Origin: Ceratothoa steindachneri
Taxonomy: Eukaryota > Arthropoda > Malacostraca > Isopoda > Cymothoidae
NCBI GenBank assembly: GCA_963969495.1
Contig: OZ018324.1
Span: 144,755,855 to 144,819,854, forward strand
Length of the DNA: 64,000 nt
Direction of reading: 5' to 3'
The notes under the pieces are model-generated. The model was not told the origin of the DNA. It did no database searches and saw nothing but the letters and a program-made list of their open reading frames with translations. Below are positions 1 to 11,620 of this stretch, piece after piece. The position numbers and the translations under genes were made by a program. Every line of letters begins with the position of its first letter. Positions within the stretch are counted from its first letter, which is position 1.

Positions 1-104
1 AGTAGCATTCGAAAGGCAATATGAAATAACCTAAGGGACAATCCGTTATTATCTGCCTAATAGATATGATGTTATTGCAAAAAAAAAATCCTGGGATAAT
101 CTTG

Positions 105-890
105 GGTGGTGGTGGTGGTGTTAATGTAGGTAGTGTTAGGTGGTATAGGTTGTAATGTAGGTGTTTTAAGTGTAAGTGGCGGTGGTCATGGTGGTGATAT
201 AGGCGGTGGTTGTGGTGTAGGTATTGCTGGTATAGGCGGTGGTGGTGTAGGTAGTGTAGCTGGTGACGGTGTATCTAGTAAAGGTGTTGGTGTTGTCGTG
301 TATTCGGTGGAGGTATTTTGGTGATGTAGGTGGTAGTGGTGTTTGTGGTGGTGTAGGTAGTAGTGGTGTTTACTGTGCTGTACGTTGTGTTGGTAGTGGA
401 GGTGGCATAGGTTGTATTGCATGTGGTGGTGGTGTTGGAGGTTTCGGTGGTAGTGGTGGTGTAGTTGGAAGTGGTGTTTGTGGTGGTGTAGGTGGTAATG
501 GTTTTTGCGGTGTAGGTGACATAAGTTTTAGTGTAAGTGGTTGTAGATGTTGTTGTTGTAGGATGTGTAGGAGATGTAGGTAGTGATGTAAGGGGTGCAG
601 ATGGTGGTGTAAGTGGTGGTGTAAGTAGTAGAGGTGGTGGTGGTCGAGGTGTTGCTGATATAGGCGGTGGCGGTATAGCTGGTAGTGGCGTAGGTTGTGG
701 TGCGTTAGCTAGTGGTGTAAATGGTAGTGGTGATGTAGGTGGTAGTGTATGTGGTAGTGTAGGTTTTGTTGTTGGTAGTGGTGGTGGTGGAGGTGGAGGT
801 GTTGCAGGTGGTATAGGTGATGGTAATGAATGTTGAGGTAGTGTTGTGTTGCAGGCCGTTGTGGTGGTGTGTGTGGTGTTGGTGTAGGTT
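105..890. repeat. G/T-rich glycine-codon-like simple repeat
   Basis: About 0.8 kb built from irregular GGT, GGTGGT, GTAGGT and AGTGGT words, with G and T almost exclusively on the + strand. All three forward frames stay open for long stretches because the sequence lacks A-rich stop codons, which yields Gly/Val/Ser-rich readings that I regard as non-coding. The reverse strand gives His/Pro/Thr-rich readings for the same reason. No start context, splice site or conserved domain was seen. Abundant paired G runs could allow weak two-tetrad quadruplexes. Confidence 0.9.
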
Positions 891-1049
891 ATTTAGATGA
901 TGATTCGAAAGAGAATGTAAAACAACATAAGGGTTTCAAATTTCCTTCGAATCAGCCGAATAGTTACAATATCATTAGTAAAACAAAAACAGGAAGTGAC
1001 CCACCGAACACCGACATAGTAAGATGTAGACTCGGCAGCGACTAAAAAT

Positions 1050-1284
1050 GAATCGGAAAAAGGAAAAGGATGGAGAAATAGAGAGAGAAAGAGATAGGGA
1101 AGAAGAGAGAGAAAGCGAGTGAAAGAAAGATAAAGCACGAGGGATAAAGATTAACCGAGAGAGAAAGGGATGGAGAGCGAAAGAAAGAGAGAGAGAAAGA
1201 GACAGATAAAGACAGGGAGAAAGCGAAACAGAGAATGAGAAAGAAAAATAGAGAAAGATATGAAGAGATATATAGAGAAAGAGA

Positions 1285-1324
<40 letters not shown>

Positions 1325-1345
1325 AATAAATAGAGAGAAAGACAG
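1050..1345. repeat. Polypurine (GAGAAA/GA)n microsatellite
   Basis: An impure A/G-only tract of GAGAGAAA, GAAAGA and GACAGA words, with a clean (GA)n run at about 1291-1320. Nearly every base on the + strand is a purine for about 300 bp, so it can in principle form triplex (H-DNA). The Ser/Leu/Phe-rich reading on the minus strand is simply the translation of CTCTCT and TTTCTC. Confidence 0.9.
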
Positions 1346-1879
1346 CAAAAGTTAGAAAGAGATGATATTGACATAAAATATTGAAACAAAACATTGGATA
1401 ATTGGCCTTAGGGTTTTTTTTATAAGCACGACCCTAAATCCCACATTTTATGCTTTTAAAGTCAAGAAGCCAACGCTGAAATCATATGACGCAAACTACT
1501 TTACTATTAGTTTCCCAAAGCGAGTATCAATGCAAAGATATTTTATAGTCTTAGTATAAACACTTTACCTGTTTAAATATAATTGGTTGCTTCTTATTGA
1601 TAAAAATGAATCGGAAAAGAATTTTATGAAAATATATAACTGACAATATTGCGTTTAAATTAAGATTATTATAAGCAATAAAGAACTTTAAGTATACTTC
1701 TTTTACGCAATTTACTCTCCATTATATATTACTTGACTTAAAAAATATATTGATAAACTATTTCGTTTTAACACATATAATTGTTCGTATTTGTTTACAT
1801 TTTTGTTCAGTTCCACGTGATCCTTCAGCGTTGTCAGCAGTCATGGAAATGGAGAAAAAGGTACCAAGTTCATGTTACG
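1346..1879. other. AT-rich spacer, nothing recognised
   Basis: About 530 bp of AT-rich sequence. No open frame with a recognisable domain, no repeat unit and no transposon terminus could be identified by eye. Confidence 0.5.
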
Positions 1880-2350
1880 CCTCAAGGAGAGAGCAAGAGT
1901 TGCTGGTTGAATTATATGAAGCCAGAAAAGACATCCAGGACGGCGCTGCCCTGGGCCATGATGCCAAAGGTCTCGGCGATGGACATCTGCCGCTGCTTCT
2001 TGCTGGTTAACCCGCCTTCGTCTGACTAACCGGACCGGTTCTTGCTGCGGCCGCCAGTCCCAACGTTGGCCTTGTAAGCTTCATCAGTTTGTTTTGCCTT
2101 GTCAGGATGAATCCTGTTGAAGTGGCTCTTCAGGTTGGCCTTGGTGCCCTTGTTCACTTTCACCTCAGTGATCTTGGGGAGGCAGGAAAAGCACTGGAAG
2201 ATGTAGCTGTCGCCAACCATCTTCTTGTACTTCACCCACTTGCCAAGGAATGGCCAAGGTGACTGAGGTTCAGCCTCAGTGAGTTTAGAGTCAATAGACT
2301 CCGCTGAGTCTCTTTGGCTTGATGCGAGCACAGTCTCTTGCGACGCCATC
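1880..2350 (-). pseudogene. hAT-type transposase N-terminus with BED zinc finger
   Basis: Read on the minus strand from the ATG at 2350, the frame encodes about 108 residues ending at a stop near 2027. Residues about 40-92 form a BED zinc finger: an aromatic-rich WPFLGKWVKY start, a CFSC pair, then an HFNRIH histidine pair. BED fingers bind DNA and sit at the N-terminus of hAT transposases and domesticated ZBED proteins. Beyond the stop the same strand still reads SKKQRQMSIAETF, the linker typical of these proteins, so the stop is probably a mutation. No catalytic RNase-H-like or dimerisation region follows, so this is a 5' fragment only. A domesticated ZBED exon is possible, but the premature stop argues against it. 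Confidence 0.7.
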
Positions 2351-3328
2351 ACTAATTCAATACTATAAAATAGCAAAGCACTGCACTACTAAATTACAAT
2401 AAAAATAGGATCAGTTTAGAATAGAGGTGTAACTTCGTAAGTGTTAAAAAGTTAATAAACGGATATTAAAGAATAGCACTGAATAGTACATGCATTCATA
2501 TACACGCGCACAAAAAAATAGAACGGAAGAAGCAGGGGAACATAGCGAACGCCCTTCTTTATCTCGATTACCCTGAAACCTTCGGTAAGCCCAGCCAAAA
2601 TGAGAGCACAGTGAAGAATTCATCTTGGGAGCAGATACTTAATTCATCTTCATATAAGTTGGTTACATATAAATTGGGGACTATCATTGTAAAGGAACAA
2701 CCTCTGACTCTTCACTTTATTTGGAGACCACGTGCGATTGTATCCCCCCATGAAAAACGTCACTTCCTGTTAAAGAACATTCTGGGCGTATCGGGGAGTT
2801 ATCCCCCAATCCTGCCAATTTGTCCAGAGCGCTCACCTCAGCGACGAGGAGAGAACGAGCCGCTTGTTTTTTTTTCGCGCCTTACCGCTAAAAGCTGAAT
2901 TTTCGTCCACCTCACTGATTAAGATTACTGGAGCTTCATCATTCCCTGCTTCGAATCCCCCTCTTCCCCTTCCAGATCACTCGTACAAATACCCGGTTTT
3001 GACTTGAGATCGGCGAGTCCAGGACGCACCTTAAAGTCGTCCCCATCGTCTCGGCCGAAGTCCCGTGAGTGTTCATTAGACAGAAAGACTTTCTCCGCCG
3101 TAATTCTACCCCAGTCAATTGGTAGCTTCTGTGAACGGCAATACTTTGAAGTTGCGCGACAGTCTTCCTTCTTTTAATCGATCCGATGAAAATCTCCATC
3201 AATTACCTTTGAAGAAAATAAGTTTCCTCTTCCAGTGGAATTACGAGTAATCTGACATTTCCCCGTCGAACGTCATCCTTGAAGATTTTCTATCTTCATC
3301 GCTATTCCTCGGAAGGTTGGTTCGGAGC
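2351..3328. other. Unassigned spacer
   Basis: No supported gene. Short open frames on both strands have no recognisable domain. The sequence is of mixed composition and ends in a small tandem repeat. Confidence 0.4.
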
Positions 3329-3403
3329 GTGCCCCACTTGCATCATCAGGATTGTGCCCCACTTCCCTCATCATGATCGTACCCCACTTGCCTGATCACA
3401 AGC
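3329..3403. repeat. 25-bp tandem repeat, three units
   Basis: Three adjacent 25-bp units share the core GTGCCCCACTT followed by a CATCATCA-type tail (starts at 3329, 3354 and 3379). They differ at a few positions, including GTACCCC in the third unit. A small old minisatellite. Confidence 0.8.
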
Positions 3404-4615
3404 AGGACCTTCCTCAAGTCACCAACCCGTAAGATTGAAATCCCCTCAATCATTAGTATTGTCAAGTTCCCCCTTTTGATCTGAGCATAGTAACGCTAAT
3501 TAATTAATTTTATTTGAGAATCTATCCTTATCATATTATCAAAGAGACTATTTCATTTTAAATAATTCATTTTTACCTATTTTTATTGTTATTTTGATAT
3601 AAATAAAATTATATATTTGTTGTTTCATCTTTAACTAAGCTTGAACGATACTCTCGGCCTATTCAGGTAAATTTTGCCAGCCATTTTTTCACTCTGCCTG
3701 ATTTGTTAAGGATTTGAAACCAAATGCTTCGAGTTTGACCTCCTGGTCGATCGTTAATTCCTGCGAACAGTCCTTAAACGGTTCGCGTTACAGTAGGTGA
3801 TTAAGTTACCCTCACATAATAAAGGAGTAGTTTATGGTATAGAGTGGTGTACGACGACAATACTAATTGGCAACACCATAACTAAGGGACATTTATAGAA
3901 CATTATCCCCCATAACTTTCAATCAACCTATAAATCTTCAGAAGACTTACGCCGCATTATATACTAGTAAAAACAGTAGTAATGGTGTTTTTAGGCATTG
4001 TAGCCGTCAGTTACGGCTTCAGTTAGCCGCTGAAAGCACTTATTTTCAAGATGCTAGTGTAGTTATAGGGAAGCACACCAAAGAATGCTGAGATGAGCTG
4101 TCCGACCTAGCTGAGAAGGCAGAAACTACCCATTTGCGGGCATTTGGCGAAAAGCAGGTTGGTCTTATCGTTGTGGGAGATCTGGAGGTCGGCTAGGTGG
4201 TCCTGATTTGCTCTAAGATCGATTAAGGTGTTGGAAAGCAGTGAAGGTTGAGGTTTACCGGCGCCGGTCAGTAGAGTTATTTTCTGGAAAAAGGTTTGTT
4301 TACGTTGACGCTCGAGTAAGTAAGACTTTTTCCTGTATATTTCTACTTTGTATGATCTGGCCACAACTAGTACGGCGCTATTTGCAGTGATACTGTTTTT
4401 AAAATAACTGCTTTCCTTGCCAAAACGAAGCTGTAAATGATGACTAAAATGCATTCAAACACCTTTAGTACTGTATTTTACTACCAAACGGCAATCTTGG
4501 CTGTAGAAATGGAAAAAAGTGTTCCAATTTCCATCCCCAAATTTGTCGAACCTCCATACAAAGGCTTGAATGCTTCAGGGAAAACTATAAGCTGATGCAC
4601 ATCAAAGGAACAAAA
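3404..4615. other. Unassigned spacer
   Basis: AT-rich for the first 300 bp, mixed afterwards. A 115-codon reverse frame at 4107-4454 has no motif I recognise. It may be degenerate LINE ORF1 or untranslated sequence, but I cannot support that. Confidence 0.35.
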
Positions 4616-4619
4616 CGAA

Positions 4620-5163
4620 ATGGTCTACAGAATTCTTCAAAAACCCAGGACCACCTCCCTCCACAGCAGTTGCACCAGGATGCTCAACAAAGCCCCCCAA
4701 TATCTCCATAAACTCTCAGGTAATGTCAGTGACAAAAATTACCTAACAAAAGTTGTAGAGGTACAGGGAATGCTGATGCAAAATCTGACAATGGGGAGAA
4801 AAATAAACCTGCAAACACACCCCAGCAAATGTACCATTGGCTGAACATAGTAAAAAGCCAATAGAATTTTTCCGAATGGGAAACATTCAGGGACATTAAC
4901 CTAAAACAAATAAAACTAAAGTCCTTTTCCCGGTGGGGTTAGCACAGAGTGAGGATTTTCCCTTTATCTCTCTAACAGAATCACACTTAAATGAAGAAAT
5001 AAATGATTCTGAAATCTTGATACAAAACTGCACAGCATTTAGAACAGATAGAAGGGAAATATCACATGGTGGTGCCATAACTTATATCAGAAATGATCTT
5101 GCATCAAATAGTGAGGTCGTAGCCACATATTCAAATGATCAGACTGAAATGATAGTAGTTATG
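4620..5163 (+). pseudogene. LINE endonuclease-domain fragment
   Basis: The readable part at about 4936-5163 encodes the middle of an exonuclease-endonuclease-phosphatase (EEP/APE) domain of a CR1/Jockey-type LINE. ISLTESHLNEEI holds the catalytic glutamate block (usual form ETxL/ESHL), and GGAITYIRNDLASN is the block before the central strands. This enzyme nicks target DNA to prime reverse transcription. The upstream stretch (4620-4930) is open in pieces but not recognisable. The reading stops at TAG 5164, where a microsatellite begins, so the GDFN and SDH blocks are missing. It may be the 5' part of the CR1 remnant beyond the microsatellite, with the join lost. Confidence 0.6.
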
Positions 5164-5176
5164 TAGTCCTTCTTTA

Positions 5177-5296
<120 letters not shown>

Positions 5297-5299
5297 AGC

Positions 5300-6553
5300 G
5301 CAGCGAGGAAGTTCGGGTGGCCTCCCTTTGTAAAGAGACCCCGAAAGAATTCTTCCTGTATGTCAATAGCCGCAAACCGATTCGTCAAAGCATAGTGCCG
5401 CTGAGAGATGACAATGGCGTGTTACGGAAGTCAGAACCAGACATCGCCAACGTGTTGAACGGCTACTTCGCCTCCGTATTTACGAGGGAAGTTGACGGTC
5501 GAGCTCCGAGGCCGGGAGTTAATATCGAAGAGGGCGAAAACCTATGCGAAATAGTCTTAGACAGAAACGAAATAGTAGCCAGACTAGGAAACCTTAACCC
5601 GTATAAGTCTCCAGGTCGGATGGCTTTCTTCCTAGAGTCCTCCGAGAAGTTAGTAAAGAGGTCGCTCCACACTTCACCATGATTTTCAACAAATCTTTGG
5701 AAACTGAAGAGGTGGCGGAAGACTGGAGAATAGCAGACGTAATTCCCATCTATAAGAAGGGGACCGCGAATGCCCGAGTAATTACCGGCCTATTAGTCTG
5801 ACATCCATCGTAGGCAAACTGCTCGAGGGAATAATCGCAGACCGTATAGTGCAGCACTTCGAGTTGCACAACCTGATCTTGGATTCCCAGCACGGATTTC
5901 GCAAGAATCGTTCATGTTTCACTAATCTATTACAATTTTTCCACAGTATTTTGAGTGAGTATGACCGTAGTCGAGCTGTGGATATCTTATATCTTTACTT
6001 TCAAAAAACCTCCGATAAGGTACCACACCACAGGTTGATCAATAAAGTCCGCGCCATTGGCCCTACCGGCAAGGTAGCCGAATGAATAAAAACTGGCTCT
6101 CGGGATGAAGGCAACGAGTAAAGATAAACGGGGTAGCCTCGCAATGGGCGTCAGTCAGTGGCGGGGTGCCCCAGGGCTCAGTGCTCGGGCTTCTATTGTT
6201 CATCGTCTACATCAATGATATAGACAAATGATTAATATGCTTGATAGCCAAGTTCGCAAACGATAGCAAGCTAGGCGGTAGTGTGAGCTCGAGAGAAGGA
6301 GTGGAACGCCTGCGAAATAGCCTTCTCAGGATATACGAGTAAGCAGAGAGGCGGTAGATGCATTTAACCTTGACAAATGCAAGGTAATGCACATCAGCTA
6401 TGCTAACCCTCGGGAAATCTACTCTTTGCTAGGCAAACTAGATACCACTGACCTTGAGAAAGATTTAGGCGTGCCAATTAGCAGTGAACTAAAGATCTCC
6501 AGGCAGTGCCTCCATGTGGAAAAGAGGGCCCAGCGAATGCTGGGTTTATAGGT
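5300..6553 (+). pseudogene. CR1-family-B LINE ORF2 remnant (reverse transcriptase)
   Basis: A 5'-truncated CR1-type ORF2 spread over several frames. It reads from the connector (KEFFLYVNSRKPI at about 5347) through the RT fingers (DWRIADVIPIYKKG), QHGFRKNRSC, the A motif, [10 protein letters not shown] (about 6160) and the C motif, to EKRAQRML near 6540 where it ends. Both catalytic blocks are mutated. The A motif reads YLYFQKTSDK where YLDFxKAFDK is expected, and the C motif reads FAND instead of FADD. Frameshifts are present near 5620, 5690 and 5790. The protein would have copied LINE RNA at the nicked target; this copy cannot. It is the same family as the segments at 6837-7728 and 39621-41540. 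Confidence 0.88.
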
Positions 6554-6836
6554 TTCAACTTTTCTATAAAAATTTCCTGTTTGCGTTATTTTTTTTTCAG
6601 CACATTCAGATAGCGTTTCAGCTTTCTGGCCGGCAAATGCGGGTGAAAGAGGAGGGCAGAGAGAGCCTTCCTCATGCTATACTTTCTCTTATGCTATAGG
6701 TTAGGGCCTTCCCAAAATAGTAACTCCACGGTATGTTAAACAATGTCCTTTGAGGTATTACTATTTCTTGTGAACGTTGTGACATCTCTCCCTCTCTCAT
6801 GAAAAAAATGATTTTCGAAGGGCAGATTTTCCGGGG

Positions 6837-7728
6837 ATGAGAAATGCTCTCGGAGGGATTGAGGTAAATTTGGAGGCTGATGCGGGAGAAGCTTGGAATC
6901 ATTTGAAAAATGAATTCATGCGAACCGAATCGGCCTTCATTCCACTGAAAGCCTGTAGAGGCTCTGCTCTGAAGCTGAAGTGGCTCACTCGTGAAATTGA
7001 GTGTGCCATTAGGAGGAAGAGAGTAGCCTACCGACGAGCGACGTCTTTAGGTGACTACGGTAAATATAGCCAGCTAAGAAGGATAGTAAAAACTTCTATA
7101 AGGGCGGCCAAGCGTAACGAGAAGATGAGGGTAGCTCATCTCTGCAAGGAGAAGCCGAAAGAGTTCTTCCGTTACGTAAATAGCCGGAAACCAATAGCGA
7201 GGAAGATTGGCCCTCTGGTAGGTGAAGAAGGGGAACTGTATTTTTCCGACTCGGAAAATGCTGATCTACTGGACGATTATTTCTCTTTAGTTTTCACTGT
7301 CGAGGATGATCAACACTCACCGGAACCAACAATAACACACGAAGATGAGGAATTAGATACTTTTAGATGTACCCTCGAGAATAATGCAGCGAAGATAGAC
7401 AGACTTAGTAGGTACAAGCCTCCTGGGACTGATGGTTTCCTACCTAGGGTTTTGAAGGAAGTGAAGGAGGCAGTTGTCTGGCAACTACCGACCAGTCATT
7501 CTGACTTCGATAGTATGCAAACTCCTGGAGAGTATAATAGTAGACAAAATAGTTGACCATCTAGATTTCTACACTCTCCTAAAAGATTCCCAGCACGGCT
7601 TCAGACGCTACAGGTCGTGCCTGACTAATTTGTGCGAATTTTTCCAAAATGTATTCAGTGAACATGACCGTTGCAAGACGGTAGATGTTATTTATCTTGA
7701 CTTTGAACAAGTTTTTGACATCTTTTAG
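6837..7728 (+). pseudogene. CR1-family-B LINE ORF2 remnant, internally deleted
   Basis: Two overlapping frames encode connector and RT pieces. Frame one (6837-7556) carries the connector (KEKPKEFFRYVNSRKPI) up to the RT entry SRYKPPGTDGFLP. Frame two (from about 7474) continues with NYRPVILTSIVCK, QHGFRRYRSC and an A motif YLDFEQVFD. About 50 residues normally lying between VLKEV and NYRP (the DW..A.V.PIFKKG block) are missing, so a deletion joins the two parts. The copy stops at TAG 7726, just after the A motif, where an unrelated LINE starts. There are no B or C motifs, so it is inactive. Confidence 0.87.
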
Positions 7729-7738
7729 AGACCTTATT

Positions 7739-9732
7739 GTGGAATTTAATATAGAAGAGTACAAATTCCATCACAAGGACCGACTAACTGGGAGAACGGT
7801 GGAGTTTTAGCTTACATAAAAGAGGAAATAAATGCAATAACGATGGCCGCGACGACCGTAAATATAAAGACCGAGGTTCTGCTAATTGAGCCCGAGTGTG
7901 CTAAATATAAGAAAATTATCTTAGCCATTACTTATCACCCCCATCCCAAATAGAATCAGAGGACGTACTACTCTTTGAGTGCCTTTCATCTATGGTGAGA
8001 AAAGGAAAAACAATAATTTGTGGAGATTTCAATTACCCTAAAGTTAACTATACAAACTATACTTAGGATAAAGTTGGGGAGAGATTGGTCAATTTCATTA
8101 TGGATAATTTTCTCGTGCAAAAAGTAGAGGAACCTACGCGTGATCCAAATATACTTGATTTGATTATGTCAACTGAGGAGACTTCGGTCGAAAACATTTA
8201 CGTGGGTGAGCATTTGGCGACGAGTGACAATAATATAATTAGGTTTGAAGTTAATACGAACGTAGAGGTAAAAGAGAGTTTACAATTAATCCCACGATTT
8301 CGGAATTGTAATTTTGAAACCTTCCGTGACCGGATTAAAAGGATAAACTGGGAAAGATGTTTTCATAATAAGACAGTACAGGGAATGTACTCGGAGCTAC
8401 AGCAAATTATGCTCACGGTGGATTCAGAATTAGTTAAGTACGTACGTCAAAAAAATGGAAAGTCAAAGAGAGCACCGTGGGTTAGCCCTTTAATAATTAA
8501 CTTAATTCGTGAGCGTAATAAAGACTATCAAAGATATTTTTTTAAAAAACGAAACAATAACAAATCGGGGAAAATAGGAAGCCTCTCGAAGCCTGGTAAA
8601 GCGGGCCGTTAGATAAGCTAAGCTGAAATATGAAAAAGAACTTGCTATAAATTCGAAGCCCGAACCGAAACGGTTTTATAGTTACGCTAATAGTAGAAAG
8701 CCTATAAAGGGTTCAATAAAGCCGATCAGAAGTAGAGATGGTGTTATGACGGACGTCCCAGAACAAATTGCTAAAATATTAAATGAGCACTACGCGAGCG
8801 TTATTACTATTAAGGACGTGACACAATTAGCAACATTAGGCGAGCACATAAATCTTGAAAGACAAAATATCCTATCTAACATAAGTATAAATGAAGGGGC
8901 GATTCTCACATATATTAATAAAATGAAAAAATCGAAGGACCCGGGCCCGATGGGGTGTACCCAACCCATCTTAAAGAACTAAAAAATGAATTAGCTTGAC
9001 CGCTCTTCATGATTTTCAATCGATCAATAGAGGAAGGCCTAGTTCCAATACAGTTCAAGCGTTCCAATGTTACGCACAAAATAAAAAAGGGGATAAATCT
9101 GAGCCTACTAATTTCCATCTCATCAGCCTAACTTCTGTAATTGGAAAACTCTTGGAATCGATATAGGTTGGAGAACCATTGAGAGGATAATAATTTAATT
9201 GCAGACTCCCAGCATGAATTCAGAATGGAACGCTATTGCCTAACCAATTTACTCGAATTTTTTTCATAACATGATTTGTATCTATGATGAAACTAAAGCG
9301 GCGGATATAATTTACCTTGACTTTAAAAAGGCCTTTGATCCTGTCCCGCACGAAAGGCTATTGATGAAAATTAGAGCAATTGGAGTGAGGGGTAACATAC
9401 TTAAATGGATTAAAAACTGTCTATCAAATCGTTCACAGTGGGTTCTTGTAAATGGGGCATGTTTAGAGTGGGCCCCAGTCACTGGCGGTGTACCACAGGG
9501 GTCAGTCCTAGGCCCATGAGTATTTTATTGTTTACATTAATGACTTGGATAATGGAGTGTTAAGTAGGATATCTAAATTTGCAGATGACACAAAGCTGGG
9601 AAGCCGAGCCCTTCCGAGACCCGATGTAGAGCAAATGCAAAGGGACCTTAATAAAATTGTCGAATTGGCGGATAAATGGCAAATGGGCTTCGACACCGGT
9701 AAATGCAAGGTCATGCATTTAGGCTGTAATAA
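7739..9732 (+). pseudogene. CR1-family-C ORF2: endonuclease, connector and RT
   Basis: The endonuclease shows GGVLAYIKEEINA (about 7799), ICGDFNYPKVNY (about 8018), NILDLIM (about 8150) and SDNN (about 8225, normally SDH). The connector follows with KRFYSYANSRKPIKG (about 8670). In the RT the fingers PIFKKG block is degenerate, then come QHEFRMERYCLTNLL, A motif YLDFKKAFDPVPHERL (about 9310), B motif [11 protein letters not shown] (about 9484) and C motif FADDTKLGS (about 9580). Stops occur inside the fingers and just after the B motif, and several frameshifts separate the blocks. The catalytic aspartates are still present, so decay came through indels rather than active-site change. Confidence 0.85.
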
Positions 9733-10672
9733 TTTAAAAGTAGAAAAACATATTATGGTATTTGGTTATTAGTGGGATTGATTTATTTAATAAATCAGCC
9801 TAGATAACTATTTGAAAACCATTACCATAAATTTGTTCAATTGAATGAAATAGTCGTCTGATAATATTTAGGCCTAACGACTGACGTAAATTAAATTTAG
9901 AAAACTTCGGGCCCTCTAGAGGTTTGTAAGAAAAACGAAAAATAAACAAAATAAATATATTTACAAAATCAACGAATGTACAATGAAAGAATTGAATTAG
10001 GAAATAACTAGTGAGTGGTTATTACAATTATATGGATGAATGATATAATTAAATGGAGAATTGCTAACGAATACATGAAATGCAATGTATGAAAGTAATG
10101 AAAAGTAGAATAAATGTAAGGTATGGTAAAAGTAACTAAGATATGGTAACTATGATGTGGTAAAGTAACTATGATGGGGTAATTATGATGACTAAGATAT
10201 GGTAATTATGATGTTGTAAAGTATGGTGTGGTAAAGTAACTATCATGGACTGTGAATTGGGATCTGCAATGAGAGAAGTAACCAGAATTAGGACCTACTT
10301 TCGTATGGCAGTTTGCAGAGAATAAGTGTTAGCGGATTTATAACTGACCCTGATTCGAAGTAAAGTAGAGCACGAATGGATGGGTGACTGCTTCAAAGCG
10401 AGCAGTTAAAGGCGTGAGTTCGTTTGTGTGTATTGGTATAAGTAAGTGTTGCCGAAAAGAATGTATTTTAGCCAATAATTTTTGGATGGCAATTATATTT
10501 TACAAAATATTCGAGATTTTGGATTGATTATTTATGCATAAGTAAGTTGAGATATTATATAAGATTTAATGGAAATTGTAGAATTTAAATGGGAAAATAA
10601 ATGGATAATTTTACATTGAATTTAAAAAGGAAAGTGTGCTAATGGAATATTGATACGTAATATTTTATAGGA
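9733..10672. mobile_element. Unclassified 0.94-kb insertion in the family-C LINE
   Basis: An AT-rich, non-coding block that interrupts the RT C-terminal region between the codons for HLGCNN and NCYNMKGQ. Edges are placed by where LINE coding resumes and may be off by a few bases. It carries an internal repeat of GATATGGTAA/TTATGATG words at about 10130-10245. I saw no terminal inverted repeats or long terminal repeats and cannot name its class. A solo LTR or a non-autonomous DNA element are both possible. Confidence 0.6.
10130..10248. repeat. ATGATG/GGTAA imperfect tandem repeat
   Basis: Words such as AAGATATGGTAA, CTATGATGTGGTAAAG and TATGATGGGGTAATT recur with a higher-order unit of roughly 50 bp. 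It lies inside the unclassified insertion. Confidence 0.7.
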
Positions 10673-11056
10673 ATGCCAGAGGGAATTGCTATAATATGAA
10701 AGGCCAAATCCTTGAATCCGTTAACTTAGAAAAAGACCAGGGGATTTTAATCTCGGAGGACTTTAAAGTATTGAAACAATGCGCAGAAGCTTTGCAAAAA
10801 GCAAACAGAATGCTGTAATATATTGCTCGGAATTTACTTTCAAATCGAAAGATATAATTCTGTCACATATACAAAGTGCTCGTGCGCCCACACCTCGAAT
10901 ATGCAGTTCAATTTTGGGCTCTCTCCCTAAACACCGATATAGCGCAGTTAGAAAGAGTGCAACGTAGAGCTACTAAACTAGTTCCTGGAATCCAAAACAA
11001 ACCGTACGAAGATAGACTCAGCTCATTAAACCTGTAGGGATGCGAAGATGTATCAG
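10673..11056 (+). pseudogene. CR1-family-C ORF2, post-RT segment
   Basis: Frames read GQILESVNLEKDQGILI (about 10707), [39 protein letters not shown] (about 10950) and [10 protein letters not shown]. These are the conserved thumb and post-RT blocks of CR1 ORF2 (compare LESVQRRATKIIPSL in the family-A copies here). Frameshifts fall near 10820 and 10875. The reading breaks at about 11056, within MRRCIRE, where the SINE-bearing insert begins. Confidence 0.8.
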
Positions 11057-11124
11057 AGAAAAATTCCTTCCAAGTCGATAATATAAATAGCCCATTAAAT
11101 TACCAACTCAGAAAGGACTCGCCG

Positions 11125-11176
11125 TAGCGTGATGGCTAGAGTGCTGGCATTTGGATTCAAGACCCGCGATCGAAAC
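11125..11176 (+). promoter_or_regulatory. Internal Pol III promoter (A and B boxes) of the SINE
   Basis: The B box is a perfect consensus match and the A box differs from TRGCNNAGYGG at two positions. The spacing suits a tRNA-derived SINE. The anticodon arm is not convincing, so this is not called a functional tRNA gene. Confidence 0.6.
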
Positions 11177-11250
11177 TCCCAAAGTACACATTTTTTACGA
11201 AGAAAACGGAAATCAAGGTAAACGATTTCAAGGGCTAACTCATCTCAAAC

Positions 11251-11345
11251 TCATCAAGAATCAAGAAGAAATCCGCACGTCATCAGAATTAGGAAGAAAT
11301 CATCACGTCATCAAGAATTAAGAAGAAATCATCACATCGAGATAA
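11251..11345. repeat. 29-bp tandem repeat, three units
   Basis: Three imperfect units of the form AAGAA(T/TT)AAGAAGAAATC followed by A/GCACGTCATC lie within the SINE-bearing insert. Confidence 0.75.
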
Positions 11346-11620
11346 TTGGAAGTAATATGAAGATACATCAATAAAAGAAAATCGAAGATCAAGAACTAAC
11401 CCAGCCAAATTAAAGAAGAAGGAATCTCAGCCAATAAGAATACGGAATTCAAGATAAATGGAAGACAAATGTTTCAAGGGGCAACTTCAGTCAAGAAAAA
11501 ATAAATAGATTCGAATATAGAAAAAACACCAAGATGAAGAAGGAAATAGATAGATAAATAAATAAAATAATATAAGGAATGCCCCCCATAAACCTACTAT
11601 CACTTAAAAGTAGATAATTA

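Larger units (their letters stand above)
11057..11620 (+). mobile_element. Insertion carrying a tRNA-derived SINE head
   Basis: About 0.56 kb interrupting the LINE between RRCIR and the downstream FKNLKEF-like text. At 11119-11190 it has a tRNA-like RNA polymerase III promoter: an A-box-like TAGCGTGATGG at 11125-11135 and a B box GATCGAAAC at 11168-11176 that matches GWTCRANNC exactly, 43 bp apart. The rest is A/G-rich. Orientation is taken from the promoter boxes. The body contains a 29-bp tandem repeat. The SINE may be only part of the inserted block. Confidence 0.6.

Noticed and set aside
133..836. Glycine/valine-rich open frames
   Set aside because: Composition artefact of the GGT/GTA repeat: several forward frames are open at once and there is no domain, codon bias or splice signal.
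893..1394. Long Ser/Leu/Phe-rich reverse frames
   Set aside because: They translate the complement of the GA-rich tract. Several overlapping frames on the same strand show the same low-complexity pattern.
2026..2350. A domesticated ZBED host gene
   Set aside because: The BED finger is intact, but the frame stops right after it while transposase-like text continues beyond the stop. No splice donor was identified.
11119..11190. A functional tRNA gene
   Set aside because: The B box is good, but the A box has two mismatches and no acceptor or anticodon stem could be drawn. The context is an insertion in a LINE, so SINE head is the better call.
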